Source of the DNA: Bacteroidaceae bacterium
GTDB taxonomy: Bacteria; Bacteroidota; Bacteroidia; Bacteroidales; Bacteroidaceae
Assembly: GCA_017619585.1 (NCBI GenBank)
Contig: JAFZSA010000011.1
Location: forward strand, 62,001-126,000
Length of the DNA stretch: 64,000 nucleotides
Reading direction: 5' to 3'
The translations under genes were made by a program, and so were the position numbers. The first letter of the stretch is position 1; every line of letters starts with the position of its first letter. This document shows, piece by piece, positions 25,861 to 34,771 of the stretch. The notes beneath the pieces were generated by a model that made no database searches, was not told the DNA's origin, and worked only from the letters and a program-made list of their open reading frames with translations.

Positions 25861-26379
25861 TTACCAAGCAAAGGCATGTTCGCCAGACATCCATTTGCCT
25901 TGAGCAGAAAGGACTTGTTCTATAACATCACGAACACAGCCGTAACCGCCACAAAGAGGACTGACATAGGTACAGACATCTCGTATCTCCTTGACAGCAT
26001 CTGCAGGACAGCAAGGAAGACCACAAGTCTGAAGAACCTCATAATCAGGGATATCATCCCCCATATACAGTACCTCTTCATCTTGCAAATTGTATTTGGA
26101 AAGAAACTGCCGATAAGTATCAATCTTTCGGGAACAGCCTATGTATACATCCTGAAGTCCCAAGACCTCATAACGTTTTCTGACGAAAGAAACGGTAGCA
26201 CCTGTGATAATGGCCACTTTTAAACCACTCTTGACAGCGAACTGAAGAGCATAGCCATCTCTTATGTTGACAGTACGCTGAGGCATTCCATCGGGCTGCA
26301 TACTGACGGTCTGAAGGCTCAGCACTCCGTCAACATCAAATGCTAACGCCTTGATCTTGTTGAGATTGTAGTTTATCAT
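25861..26379 (-). CDS. kdsC: KDO-8-phosphate phosphatase (HAD family)
   Basis: Releases phosphate from KDO-8-P, a step in making the LPS inner-core sugar KDO. The 172 residues are standard for the KdsC tetramer type. HAD motif I FDVDGVL has Asp15 and Asp17; motif II IITG (57-60); motif III Lys; motif IV GDDIPD (107-112). Its first 44 bp overlap the end of the DUF2520 gene, which points to coupled translation. Confidence 0.93.
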   Translation of the reverse strand: MINYNLNKIKALAFDVDGVLSLQTVSMQPDGMPQRTVNIRDGYALQFAVKSGLKVAIITGATVSFVRKRYEVLGLQDVYIGCSRKIDTYRQFLSKYNLQDEEVLYMGDDIPDYEVLQTCGLPCCPADAVKEIRDVCTYVSPLCGGYGCVRDVIEQVLSAQGKWMSGEHAFAW

Positions 26380-27079
26380 GATGAATGCTTTTGCTGATTA
26401 TCTGATACAGTTGTCGGAGGTCCTCACGCTCCAAGAGGTTCTGCTGCGCCTCCATCACGCCCTGATTCCAACGGACAGCAGGCCCCGTCTGTGCCTGTGA
26501 AGGCGTAAGGCTATGTACCTTGCGAGCAGTCTCGTCAATAATAGGAAGCATGACGTCGAAAGGAATATCATGCTGAGCCAGCAACTCCTCCGTGATACGA
26601 TACATATGGTTAGTGAAGTTGTTGCAAAAGACAGCAGCCAAATGCAGGTAACGACGACGTTCAGAATCCATCGGGATGACCATATCACTAAGTTGGGATG
26701 CCACCTGCCGAAGGAGTTCTTCCCCACCCTCGCTCTCAATGAAAAGAGGAACGGAGCGCATATCCACAGGACGCCCCTTGTTGAAGGTCTGTAAAGGATA
26801 CAACACGCCTTTACGATGCTGAGGAAGTACGCTCATAGGCACACTGCCAGCAGTATGAACGACCAACCCGGGAACATCGCCTATCTCTTCTGCCACACTG
26901 GCTATAGCGCTGTCCGTAACAGCAATGATATACAGGTCGGCATCCCGAGGAATGGGCTTAGTACGATTGCGTCCGCCCACACGGACGACCCGATGACCAG
27001 CCTGCTCTAAAGCCAAGCCCAAATGAGAGGCCACGTTGCCGCTACCAATCAGTACTGTGCTATATGAACACGTTCCCAC
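26336..27079 (-). CDS. Rossmann-like/DUF2520 domain protein
   Basis: 247 residues with an N-terminal NAD(P)-binding fold ([13 protein letters not shown], about residues 9-21) and a C-terminal helical DUF2520 domain, similar in layout to 6-phosphogluconate or ketopantoate dehydrogenases. The substrate is unknown. Initiation appears to be at a GTG (27079), overlapping the nitroreductase gene by 31 bp; its 3' end overlaps kdsC by 44 bp. Confidence 0.85.
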   Translation of the reverse strand: MGTCSYSTVLIGSGNVASHLGLALEQAGHRVVRVGGRNRTKPIPRDADLYIIAVTDSAIASVAEEIGDVPGLVVHTAGSVPMSVLPQHRKGVLYPLQTFNKGRPVDMRSVPLFIESEGGEELLRQVASQLSDMVIPMDSERRRYLHLAAVFCNNFTNHMYRITEELLAQHDIPFDVMLPIIDETARKVHSLTPSQAQTGPAVRWNQGVMEAQQNLLEREDLRQLYQIISKSIHHDKLQSQQDQGVSI

Positions 27080-27576
27080 TTCAGTTTGTCCTCGTTCTGG
27101 GGCTTACGCTCCATACCCTTATGTCCAACTGCGATGATACAGACAACGCCTCTCTCCTCTGGAATATTCAGTAGGGAGCATACAATGGAGGCTGCATTAC
27201 GCTCGTCAGCCGTATAACGCTCACGAACCTGAATCCAGCAAGCCCCAAGTCCTAAATCCTCGGCTTGCAACAGAATATGTGTAGCTGCCACAGAGGCATC
27301 CTCAATCCATACATCACTGATAGCAGGATCTGCCAAAACAACAATGGCTAAAGGAGCATCAGCTAAAAAGTCAGCACCCTGTGCCTTACACTGACTGAGA
27401 GCTTGCAGCATCTGAGGATCTTCAACCACCACAAACTCATAGCTATGGGTACCCTTGCTACTGGGCGATATTAAACCTGCACGTAATAGAAGACGGACTT
27501 CCTCGGGGTCTAATTTCTCAAGGGTAAACTTACGTATTGAACGACGCTTACCTATCAATTCGCAGAAACTTTCCAT
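27049..27576 (-). CDS. Nitroreductase family protein
   Basis: FMN-dependent NAD(P)H oxidoreductase family. Start at ATG 27576 (MESFCELIGKRRSIRKF), the usual nitroreductase N-terminus with FMN-binding Arg residues; the longer frame has no family match. 175 residues, compact form. DASVAATHILLQAEDLGLGACWIQ is the family's central helix and cofactor region. Physiological substrate unknown. First gene of the overlapping set nitroreductase-DUF2520-kdsC. Confidence 0.9.
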   Translation of the reverse strand: MESFCELIGKRRSIRKFTLEKLDPEEVRLLLRAGLISPSSKGTHSYEFVVVEDPQMLQALSQCKAQGADFLADAPLAIVVLADPAISDVWIEDASVAATHILLQAEDLGLGACWIQVRERYTADERNAASIVCSLLNIPEERGVVCIIAVGHKGMERKPQNEDKLKWERVHIAQY

Positions 27577-27597
27577 ATCACAATCTGATTTATTTGA

Positions 27598-27605
27598 CAA
27601 AGATA
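27598..27605 (-). promoter_or_regulatory. Probable -7 box for nitroreductase-DUF2520-kdsC
   Basis: TATCTTTG on the minus strand, 21 bp before ATG 27576. No consensus -33 box at the usual spacing. Confidence 0.4.
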
Positions 27606-27671
27606 CGACTTTTGTTGCAAAAAAAGGACCAAGAATATACAAAAAAGGTCTTTTCCAACGTTATTAATTTA

Positions 27672-30065
27672 ATGAAACACCTATACATTATTATATTTAC
27701 ATGCTTTCTGTTCTCTACAGGAGCATTTTGCCAGGAGCAACAGACTGACACAGCCAGTGTTCACTTGAAAGGACGAGTTGTTGACGACAAGCAAGAACCC
27801 GTTTCGTTGTGCATTATCAGAATAGAAGGACAAGCCGCTGCCACAACAGCCAATCTACAAGGGCAGTACAACCTATCTTTCCATACAGCAGACAGTGTTG
27901 TAGTCACCTACAGCATGTTAGGCTACACTACGCGACGCAGGGTTCTGAAGAAGCCAAAAGGCAACCTGACGCTAAACATCACCTTACATGAGGACGGCAA
28001 GTTGCTGGAGGAGGTGACAGTCTCTGACACCCGACGTGAAATGACCACCACTCAAGTACTGAACAAAAAAGAGCTAAAGCGCCTGCCCAGTACCACCGGC
28101 AATGCCGTAGAGGAGTTGGTAGCCACACAGGCTGGCGTAAGCACACACAACGAGCTAAGTAGCCAATACAACGTAAGAGGAGGTTCGTTCGATGAGAACT
28201 GCGTCTACATAAATGGTGTAGAAGTATACCGTCCCCTACTGATAAGCAGTGGTCAGCAAGAAGGACTCTCCATCATCAATAGCGATATGGTGGAGAAGAT
28301 AAACTTCAGTGCAGGAGGCTTTGAAGCAAAATACGGCGACAAGATGAGTAGCGTACTTGACATCACATACGCCCGGCCCACCAAATTGGAGGGTAGCGTA
28401 CAGGCCAGCCTCTTAGGTGTAAACACATACGCAGGCTACGGCAACAACAAGTTCTCCTTTAGCAACGGACTGCGATATAAGACCAACCAGTATATGTTGG
28501 GCAGCCTAGAAACCAAGGGTGAGTACAAGCCAAACTTCATTGACTACCAGGCATACCTAAGTTGGATGCCATCTAACATGTGGACTTTCGACGCCATTGC
28601 CTACATCAGCCGTAACAACTACAACTTTGCGCCCAAGGACAGGGAAACCAACTTCGGCACTATGGATAACGTCAGACACTTCAAGGTCTACTTCGACGGC
28701 AAGGAGGAAGACCGCTTCAACACCCTCTTCGGTACGATGAAGGTAACCAGGAAACTGAAGGAGAAACAGTCGTTAGGCCTTTCCTTCACGGGCTTCAGCA
28801 CCCGCGAACGTGTAACCTACGACATTCAGGGGCAGTATTGGCTGAACGAGACAAACACAGACGACCAACTTGGCGTAGGAACCTATATGGAGCATGCTCG
28901 CAACACTTTAAAAAGCAACTCTGTGACCCTGAAAGGCACCTATGATGCTCAGTTCAAAAATCACAAACTGCAGACAGGACTAAGTTGGCGCCACGAAAGC
29001 ATAGAGGAGAACACCCGCGAATGGGAGTATCGCGACAGTAGCGGATACAGCATTCCACACACGGGAAATAATCTGGAGATTATTTACAATCTGAAGAGCA
29101 TCAACAGCATCAGTTCCAACCACATGGAGTTCTATGCACAAGACACTTACAGAACGGAAAGCAAGGTGGGAATTCTAAGCATAAACTACGGAGCCCGACT
29201 AAGCTACTGGAACTGGAACAAGGAATGGCTCTTCAGCCCTCGTGCATGTCTTGGATTCGTTCCTGCCGCAAACGACAACCTAACCTTCCGTCTTGCCATG
29301 GGTCTCTACTACCAGCGCCCATTCTACAAGGAACTACGTGACACCATCACGACAAACGGCAACACCATTGTCGAACTGAACAGGAACATCAAGTCGCAAC
29401 GCTCGTTCCAAGTTGTAGCAGGAATGGAATACAAGTTCAAGATGAAAGAACGACTTTTCAAATTCACAACAGAAGTTTACTACAAAGCACAGAGCAATCT
29501 GAACCCCTACAACGTTGACAATGTAAAAATTGTCTATTACGGAAACAACTGCGCCAGTGGCTTTGTAACAGGAGTAGACTTCAAACTATACGGAGAATTC
29601 ATCCCTGGCACAGACTCATGGATTAGTTTCGGACTAATGAAAGCACAAATGACATTGAACGGCAAAAAGATTCCACAGCCTACAGACCAGCGCTACAACA
29701 TCAACTTCTTCTTTAGCGACTACTTCCCCGGTAGCACGAAATGGAAAATGAACCTAAAGGGAACCTTTGCCGACGGCCTGCCCTTCGGTCCCCCACACAC
29801 AGGATTGGAAAAGAACGTCTTCCGCGCCACATCGTACAAGCGTGTAGACGTGGGTATGAACTACCGCCTTCTTGACAACGAGGACCGTCACATGCGTCAC
29901 AACACCGTTAGGAATATATGGCTAGGATTGGACTGCCTGAACCTCTTCGGGTTCAACAACGTAAGTGGCTACTATTGGGTAACAGACGTTACAAACCACC
30001 AGTATGCCGTACCTAATTACCTAACAGGAAGAATGATTAACGCACGCATTCAAGTAGAATTCTAA
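27672..30065 (+). CDS. TonB-dependent outer-membrane receptor
   Basis: Start at ATG 27672 (MKHLYIIIFTCFLF), which gives a proper signal peptide ending FCQ; 797 residues. Order: a carboxypeptidase-regulatory-like beta domain (about 30-115, HLKGRVVDDKQEPVSLC), plug domain (about 115-225, TGNAVEELVATQAGVSTHNELSSQYNVRGG split over the usual plug motifs), then a 22-stranded barrel ending in RIQVEF with the terminal aromatic typical of outer-membrane proteins. No SusD partner adjoins, so a siderophore, vitamin or metal substrate is as likely as a glycan. Confidence 0.93.
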   Translation: MKHLYIIIFTCFLFSTGAFCQEQQTDTASVHLKGRVVDDKQEPVSLCIIRIEGQAAATTANLQGQYNLSFHTADSVVVTYSMLGYTTRRRVLKKPKGNLTLNITLHEDGKLLEEVTVSDTRREMTTTQVLNKKELKRLPSTTGNAVEELVATQAGVSTHNELSSQYNVRGGSFDENCVYINGVEVYRPLLISSGQQEGLSIINSDMVEKINFSAGGFEAKYGDKMSSVLDITYARPTKLEGSVQASLLGVNTYAGYGNNKFSFSNGLRYKTNQYMLGSLETKGEYKPNFIDYQAYLSWMPSNMWTFDAIAYISRNNYNFAPKDRETNFGTMDNVRHFKVYFDGKEEDRFNTLFGTMKVTRKLKEKQSLGLSFTGFSTRERVTYDIQGQYWLNETNTDDQLGVGTYMEHARNTLKSNSVTLKGTYDAQFKNHKLQTGLSWRHESIEENTREWEYRDSSGYSIPHTGNNLEIIYNLKSINSISSNHMEFYAQDTYRTESKVGILSINYGARLSYWNWNKEWLFSPRACLGFVPAANDNLTFRLAMGLYYQRPFYKELRDTITTNGNTIVELNRNIKSQRSFQVVAGMEYKFKMKERLFKFTTEVYYKAQSNLNPYNVDNVKIVYYGNNCASGFVTGVDFKLYGEFIPGTDSWISFGLMKAQMTLNGKKIPQPTDQRYNINFFFSDYFPGSTKWKMNLKGTFADGLPFGPPHTGLEKNVFRATSYKRVDVGMNYRLLDNEDRHMRHNTVRNIWLGLDCLNLFGFNNVSGYYWVTDVTNHQYAVPNYLTGRMINARIQVEF

Positions 30066-30082
30066 AAAAGAGCACACAAATA

Positions 30083-30113
30083 TTTGCGGCAATACAAAAA
30101 AAGTGTATCTTTG
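30083..30113 (+). promoter_or_regulatory. Promoter of methylmalonyl-CoA epimerase
   Basis: TTTG (30083-30086), 19-bp spacer, TATCTTTG (30106-30113): full consensus. ATG 45 bp downstream. Confidence 0.8.
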
Positions 30114-30158
30114 TAGAGAAAAAAAACAAAAACAACAACATTATAAACTATTACAGAA

Positions 30159-30563
30159 ATGAAAATATCACGCATTGAGCATTTAGGAATTGCAGTACAG
30201 AGCATTGAAGAAGTACTGCCCTACTTTCAGGACGTACTAGGTCTGGAAGTTTACAAGACAGAAGTTGTAGAAGACCAGAAGGTAAAAACAGCCTTCCTGA
30301 AGGTTGGCGAGGTCAAGTTAGAACTATTGGAACCCACCTGCCCCGAGAGCACAGTTCAAAAGTATTTGGACAATGGTGGCCGTGGCATCCATCATGTTGC
30401 CTTCAAAGTTGAAGACGGCGTTTCTGAGGCTTTAGCCATGTGTGACGAGAAAGGTATCCGCCTGATAGACAAGGCTCCCCGTAACGGAGCTGACGGTTTA
30501 CATATCGCATTCCTCCATCCAAAAAGCACATGCGGTATTCTAACAGAATTGTGTGAAGAATAA
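30159..30563 (+). CDS. mce: Methylmalonyl-CoA epimerase
   Basis: Interconverts (R)- and (S)-methylmalonyl-CoA, between succinyl-CoA and propionyl-CoA; in Bacteroidales this is part of the propionate/succinate fermentation route. 134 residues, normal. It is a vicinal-oxygen-chelate fold with two beta-alpha-beta3 repeats; metal ligands include His8 (IEHLGIAV), the His pair in GRGIHHVAF and Glu near the C-terminus (GILTELCEE). Monocistronic; mutase and decarboxylase genes are not in this window. Confidence 0.95.
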   Translation: MKISRIEHLGIAVQSIEEVLPYFQDVLGLEVYKTEVVEDQKVKTAFLKVGEVKLELLEPTCPESTVQKYLDNGGRGIHHVAFKVEDGVSEALAMCDEKGIRLIDKAPRNGADGLHIAFLHPKSTCGILTELCEE

Positions 30564-30585
30564 CTATTCAACCCAATAACAAAAC

Positions 30586-30622
30586 AAAAAACCTCCTGCA
30601 AAATGCAAGAGGTTTTTTTTAT
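30586..30622. terminator. Bidirectional terminator between mce and the panCD cluster
   Basis: ACCTC-C-TGCA ... TGCA-A-GAGGT, a 9-bp stem with one mismatch and AAA loop, flanked by A5 on the left and T8 on the right, so it can end both converging transcripts. Confidence 0.9.
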
Positions 30623-30640
30623 TTCTGTATTACTCAGGGA

Positions 30641-31018
30641 TTATTGAACTGCAGCTCCATGCAGTTTCTGTGCCTTCTCTGCAGCCTTGGCAGCTTTTAC
30701 CTTAGCCTTCTCTGCAGCCTTGGCAGCCTTCAGAGAAGCTTTCTCTGTCTTAATGGCAGCATCAACAATCTTCTTCTTCTCCTTAAGATCCTTCAGCTCA
30801 ACCTTCTTTTTCTCTAACTCCACATTCGTATTCACATCAGAAGGATTGGCCTTTACTTTAGCTTTAAGAGCCTTCAACTCGTGATTTACGATAGTTATAT
30901 CACTCTTATACTGAGCACTCAAAGCTTTATTCTTAACCATGTCTTCACTTTGGGCACTACACAAAACAGGCATGCTGAGCATTGCCAGAATCAAAGCAAA
31001 TTTGAAACCTTTCTTCAT
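30641..31018 (-). CDS. Small exported Lys/Ala-rich helical protein
   Basis: 125 residues, no family recognised. A signal peptide (1-22, ending CSA) is followed by a long predicted helix or coiled coil; the C-terminus repeats (K)AAKAAEKA twice. Expected in the periplasm. It follows panD by 26 bp on the same strand and ends at a bidirectional terminator, so it is probably co-transcribed with panCD without an obvious link to pantothenate. Confidence 0.7.
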   Translation of the reverse strand: MKKGFKFALILAMLSMPVLCSAQSEDMVKNKALSAQYKSDITIVNHELKALKAKVKANPSDVNTNVELEKKKVELKDLKEKKKIVDAAIKTEKASLKAAKAAEKAKVKAAKAAEKAQKLHGAAVQ

Positions 31019-31044
31019 AAGACTTAGATTTTTTATAAGTGAAA

Positions 31045-31389
31045 CTAAACCAGTTTATTATTCTCAGGAAAAACCACCTTAGGCGAGAAAGACTTAGCTT
31101 CCTCAAAATCCATTATCGCATAAGATATAATAATAACGGTATCTCCCACTTGCACCTTACGGGCTGCTGCACCATTCAGACAGACACAGCCAGAACCACG
31201 TTCACCTTTAATTATATACGTCTCGAAACGCTCTCCGTTATTATTATCTACAATCTGCACCTTCTCTCCGGCAATCAACCCGGCAGCATCCATCAAATCC
31301 TCATCAATGGTTATGCTACCCATATAATTAAGATTCGCCTCTGTAACTGTTACACAATGCAGTTTAGATTTTAATACTTCTATCATCAT
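31045..31389 (-). CDS. panD: Aspartate 1-decarboxylase
   Basis: Makes beta-alanine from aspartate for pantothenate synthesis. 114 residues; the proenzyme self-cleaves between Gly24 and Ser25 (YMGSITID) to create the pyruvoyl cofactor. [15 protein letters not shown] is the conserved substrate loop. It starts 6 bp after panC, so PanC and PanD are encoded together. Confidence 0.97.
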   Translation of the reverse strand: MMIEVLKSKLHCVTVTEANLNYMGSITIDEDLMDAAGLIAGEKVQIVDNNNGERFETYIIKGERGSGCVCLNGAAARKVQVGDTVIIISYAIMDFEEAKSFSPKVVFPENNKLV

Positions 31390-31395
31390 AATGCT

Positions 31396-32238
31396 TTACT
31401 TGTATCGAATATGGTCTATCAAGCGTATTGGCTTAGACCCACAAAATACTGTAATACATCCAACAATACTATTTGACTCTTCCCAAGAACTGACATCAGC
31501 CAGTGTGTCTCCGTCTACAATGCTAAAATACTGAACCTCCAAACCATCTATAGCATTGATGGCATCAACCACATAGTCGTGAGTCTGCTGCACGCTGGCG
31601 TTCAACGTAAGACTCTCCTTCATGACCCTGTAAATATTGGCAGCCAGCACACGTTCGTCTGCAGTAAGCAGGGTGTTACGGCTACTACGGGCCAAACCAC
31701 TCTCCTCACGTATAACAGGACAAGGAACAATCTGCAACTTAAATCCCAAATCTGCAACCATGCGTTTAACAACAGCTATCTGCTGAAAATCTTTTTCGCC
31801 AAAATAGGCACGATCAGGATTTGTATAAGAGAACAGCTTACTAACAATCTGACAAACACCATTAAAATGCCCCGGACGCATAGCTCCCTCCATAACACTA
31901 TCCGTAGGAGGATAACTAAAGGTTCGCGTATCAGGCTCAGGATAAATCTCCTCGACAGAAGGGGCAAAAGCTATCTGGGCACCACATTGTTCCAACAACT
32001 GGCAGTCGGCCTCCAATGTTCTGGGATATCTCTCCAAATCTGCCTTATCATTGAACTGTGTAGGGTTCAGGAAAATACTAACAACAGTGACATCATTCTC
32101 ACTGACGCTACGTCTAACAAGCGAAGCATGACCTTCGTGCAAAGCACCCATCGTAGGTACAAGACCAATGGTATGACCTTTCTGACGTTCTGCTTGCAGC
32201 TGTGACTGCAATTCTGAAATCTTATGAATTATCAACAT
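31396..32238 (-). CDS. panC: Pantothenate synthetase
   Basis: Ligates pantoate and beta-alanine with ATP (pantoyl-adenylate intermediate). Start at ATG 32238 (MLIIHKISEL), 280 residues, the normal length; the upstream extension is atypical. ATP-binding PTMGALHEGH at 28-37 holds the HIGH-like motif, FGEKDFQQ and IREESGLARSSRN the remaining active site. Divergent from the GT5-like gene across 165 bp. Confidence 0.97.
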   Translation of the reverse strand: MLIIHKISELQSQLQAERQKGHTIGLVPTMGALHEGHASLVRRSVSENDVTVVSIFLNPTQFNDKADLERYPRTLEADCQLLEQCGAQIAFAPSVEEIYPEPDTRTFSYPPTDSVMEGAMRPGHFNGVCQIVSKLFSYTNPDRAYFGEKDFQQIAVVKRMVADLGFKLQIVPCPVIREESGLARSSRNTLLTADERVLAANIYRVMKESLTLNASVQQTHDYVVDAINAIDGLEVQYFSIVDGDTLADVSSWEESNSIVGCITVFCGSKPIRLIDHIRYK

Positions 32239-32373
32239 CTCAACTTCTGTTTCTCTATCAAAATTCATGCAAAATAACACAGAAAAACGCAAACAGAGAA
32301 ACATTTTGCATAAAATATTCCTAAAATAAGCAAATTAGCACGTGTGTATAGCTTTTAAACCATTCTTTTTTCG

Positions 32374-32381
32374 TATCTTTG
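32374..32381 (+). promoter_or_regulatory. Probable -7 box for the GT5-like gene
   Basis: TATCTTTG, 22 bp before the ATG. The -33 region (TTTTA) is a poor match. Confidence 0.4.
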
Positions 32382-32403
32382 CATTTGATAAAGTTCAAGA
32401 ACA

Positions 32404-33249
32404 ATGACTAAAGCAAAGAAAATCCTCTTTATTACACAGGAAATTGCACCTTATGTGCCAGATTCGCCAATGACCAAAATAGGCAGAGAGTTACCTCAGG
32501 CTATACAGGAGAAGAGTCGTGAAATCAGAACCTTCATGCCTAAGTGGGGCATTATTAACGAGCGAAGAAATCAGTTGCACGAAGTCATTAGACTTAGCGG
32601 CATGAACTTAATCATAGACGAGACAGATCACCCCCTGATTATCAAGGTGGCCAGCATCACATCCTCACGCATGCAGGTTTACTTCATCGACAACGATGAC
32701 TACTTTGGCAAACGCAGCATGTCAAGGGATGAACAGAAAGTAGAATATCCTGACAACGCTGAACGAGCCGTATTCTATGCCCGTGGTGTTCTGGAAACCG
32801 TAAAGAAACTGCGTTGGACACCCGAGATTATCCATTGTCAGGGTTGGATGAGCAGCATCATACCCTACTACATCAAGACTGCTTATGCAGACGAGCCATC
32901 GTTCCGTGACTGCCGTACCATCTTCACTCCATCGGAAGAGAATCTGACAGCGCCCCTTCCAGAAAACTTCGACGGCATCATCAAATTCAAAAACACAAAA
33001 GCAGAAGATTGGGAAAGTCTAAACACCACCAACAACACGCAGTTGTTGAATATGATTGGCATGAAGTATGCTGACGGTGTAAGTCTTGTCAAACCAGACC
33101 CGTCGTTCCGCGACTTTATCAAGCAGCACGACATTCCTTATCTGCCAGCACAGAAGCCCGAGAACTTTGCAACCGCCTACTCTAACTTCTATGACAAAAT
33201 ATGGAGTGTCGGTAAAGAAGACAACGACAACGCTGAAGACGAAGATTAG
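32404..33249 (+). CDS. GT5-type glycogen/starch synthase N-terminal domain protein
   Basis: 281 residues that match only the N-terminal Rossmann domain of glycogen synthase (GT5): KILFITQEIAPYVPDSP at the start and EIIHCQGWMSSIIPYYIK in the middle. The C-terminal GT domain with the catalytic E-x7-E is absent, and the ADP-glucose motif K-x-G-G-L is altered to K25-I-G-R-E-L. It is therefore unlikely to be an active synthase alone; a scaffolding or regulatory role is possible. Neighbours: panC divergent, DUF4270 lipoprotein 14 bp downstream. Confidence 0.75.
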   Translation: MTKAKKILFITQEIAPYVPDSPMTKIGRELPQAIQEKSREIRTFMPKWGIINERRNQLHEVIRLSGMNLIIDETDHPLIIKVASITSSRMQVYFIDNDDYFGKRSMSRDEQKVEYPDNAERAVFYARGVLETVKKLRWTPEIIHCQGWMSSIIPYYIKTAYADEPSFRDCRTIFTPSEENLTAPLPENFDGIIKFKNTKAEDWESLNTTNNTQLLNMIGMKYADGVSLVKPDPSFRDFIKQHDIPYLPAQKPENFATAYSNFYDKIWSVGKEDNDNAEDED

Positions 33250-33263
33250 AAAAACAAGCACAT

Positions 33264-34697
33264 ATGAGACATTATTTAGCGCTTCTGCTATTACCCATAT
33301 TATTTGTCAGCTGTACAGAAACAACCAACTCTATTGGAATGTTCCCGGACTCTGACGGCATCGCCAACTCTTATGCTTTGCATAACGTATACACAAAATC
33401 TATTTTGTTAGATTCTGTGATATACAAAAGCACATACAACTATCTGGGAAGTATAAAGGATCCAGAGACAAATACTGACATCAAAGCAAACTTTGCCGCA
33501 CAATTCCACACTTTCGAGAATTACAAATTCCCAAGTAGGCATCTGTTGTTTCCCGATTGCCAGAAAACGCATGCAGAAGACCCAGTTGAATGCGACTCTA
33601 TAGAATTGCGTCTATACTACGAAGACTACTTCGGTGATCCCAACAATCCCATGAAGTTGGAAGTTTACCCCTTAAGTTTTAACAAAATTATCGAAGAAGA
33701 TAGTATTTACTATGTAAATACGGATTTGGAAAATTTTGTTGATGCCGGCACGGAACCCATTGCCACAAAAGTGTTTACAGCAGTTGACTATTCCGTTTCC
33801 GAGGATATTAGAGAGAATGACAATTACACCAACAACATCCGTATTGTCTTGCCTAAGGAATACGGAACAAAATTGCTAAACACCTATTACGAACACCCCG
33901 AATACTACAAGAATTCATATACATTTATCCGTAAAGTATGCCCAGGATTCTACTTTAAGATTAAAAACGGAACGGGGACAATGGTGAATGTAGAGGTTAG
34001 CACACTGAATCTATTCTTTACTTATTACGACGAGGAAGAGCCTGATAGCGCATATGGTAGCATTTGCCGGTTTGCAGCCACCCCCGAGGTAATACAAAGC
34101 ACCCAATTCAAAAACGGAAACCTGAAAGACTTGGCAGATAATGACAATTGTACCTATCTAAAAAGCCCTGCCGGCATTGGCACTGAGATAACACTGCCGA
34201 TAAACGACATATTTAACGGACATGAGAATGACAGTATAAGCAAGGCGCAGCTGACATTAACAAGATACAATAACAGCACAAACAACGATTACACATTAGA
34301 CATCCCAGAAAACATTTTGCTGGTAAGAGAAGATGACTTGATCTCCTTCTTTAAGGACAAAGAACTGCCCAATAACCAGACATCGTTTGTCACGACATTT
34401 AACAAGACATTCAACACCTATACATTTGAGAATCTGGGAAGACTTATCACATACTGCCATTACGAAAAGCTTAACGGAATGAAAGAATCCGGGTTAAATG
34501 CCGTAGAATGGGAAGCCGCCCACCCCAACTGGAACAAGATGGTTGCAATACCCGTTAATGTTGTGACGACAACTGACGCCTACGGAAACAGTACATACGC
34601 AAGCATCACACACGACATGTCTATGTGTAGCACCAAGTTAGTCGGTGGAACTAACAATCCTATACAAATGCAGATTCTATATAGCCGATTTAAATAA
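33264..34697 (+). CDS. DUF4270 family lipoprotein
   Basis: 477 residues. Lipoprotein signal peptide (LLLPILFVSC, Cys18) followed by a beta-rich region of the DUF4270 type, common in Bacteroidota, function unknown. Starts like other members: SIGMFPDSDGIANS then paired VYTKSILLDSVIYKSTYNYLG over the usual repeats. Probably an outer-membrane lipoprotein. Shares a transcript with the GT5-like gene. Confidence 0.8.
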   Translation: MRHYLALLLLPILFVSCTETTNSIGMFPDSDGIANSYALHNVYTKSILLDSVIYKSTYNYLGSIKDPETNTDIKANFAAQFHTFENYKFPSRHLLFPDCQKTHAEDPVECDSIELRLYYEDYFGDPNNPMKLEVYPLSFNKIIEEDSIYYVNTDLENFVDAGTEPIATKVFTAVDYSVSEDIRENDNYTNNIRIVLPKEYGTKLLNTYYEHPEYYKNSYTFIRKVCPGFYFKIKNGTGTMVNVEVSTLNLFFTYYDEEEPDSAYGSICRFAATPEVIQSTQFKNGNLKDLADNDNCTYLKSPAGIGTEITLPINDIFNGHENDSISKAQLTLTRYNNSTNNDYTLDIPENILLVREDDLISFFKDKELPNNQTSFVTTFNKTFNTYTFENLGRLITYCHYEKLNGMKESGLNAVEWEAAHPNWNKMVAIPVNVVTTTDAYGNSTYASITHDMSMCSTKLVGGTNNPIQMQILYSRFK

Positions 34698-34715
34698 ATA
34701 TTCCCCTATAAAGAC

Positions 34716-34752
34716 AACAAAGGGGCGTCTCAAACAGAGATGCCCCTTTATG
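34716..34752. terminator. Bidirectional terminator between DUF4270 gene and GH57
   Basis: AAAGGGGCGTCTC (34719-34731) pairs with GAGATGCCCCTTT (34737-34749), 13 bp with one G-T pair and a 5-nt loop; it lies between two converging genes. Confidence 0.85.
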
Positions 34753-34771
34753 TTGTATCCGCGTAATAGCT

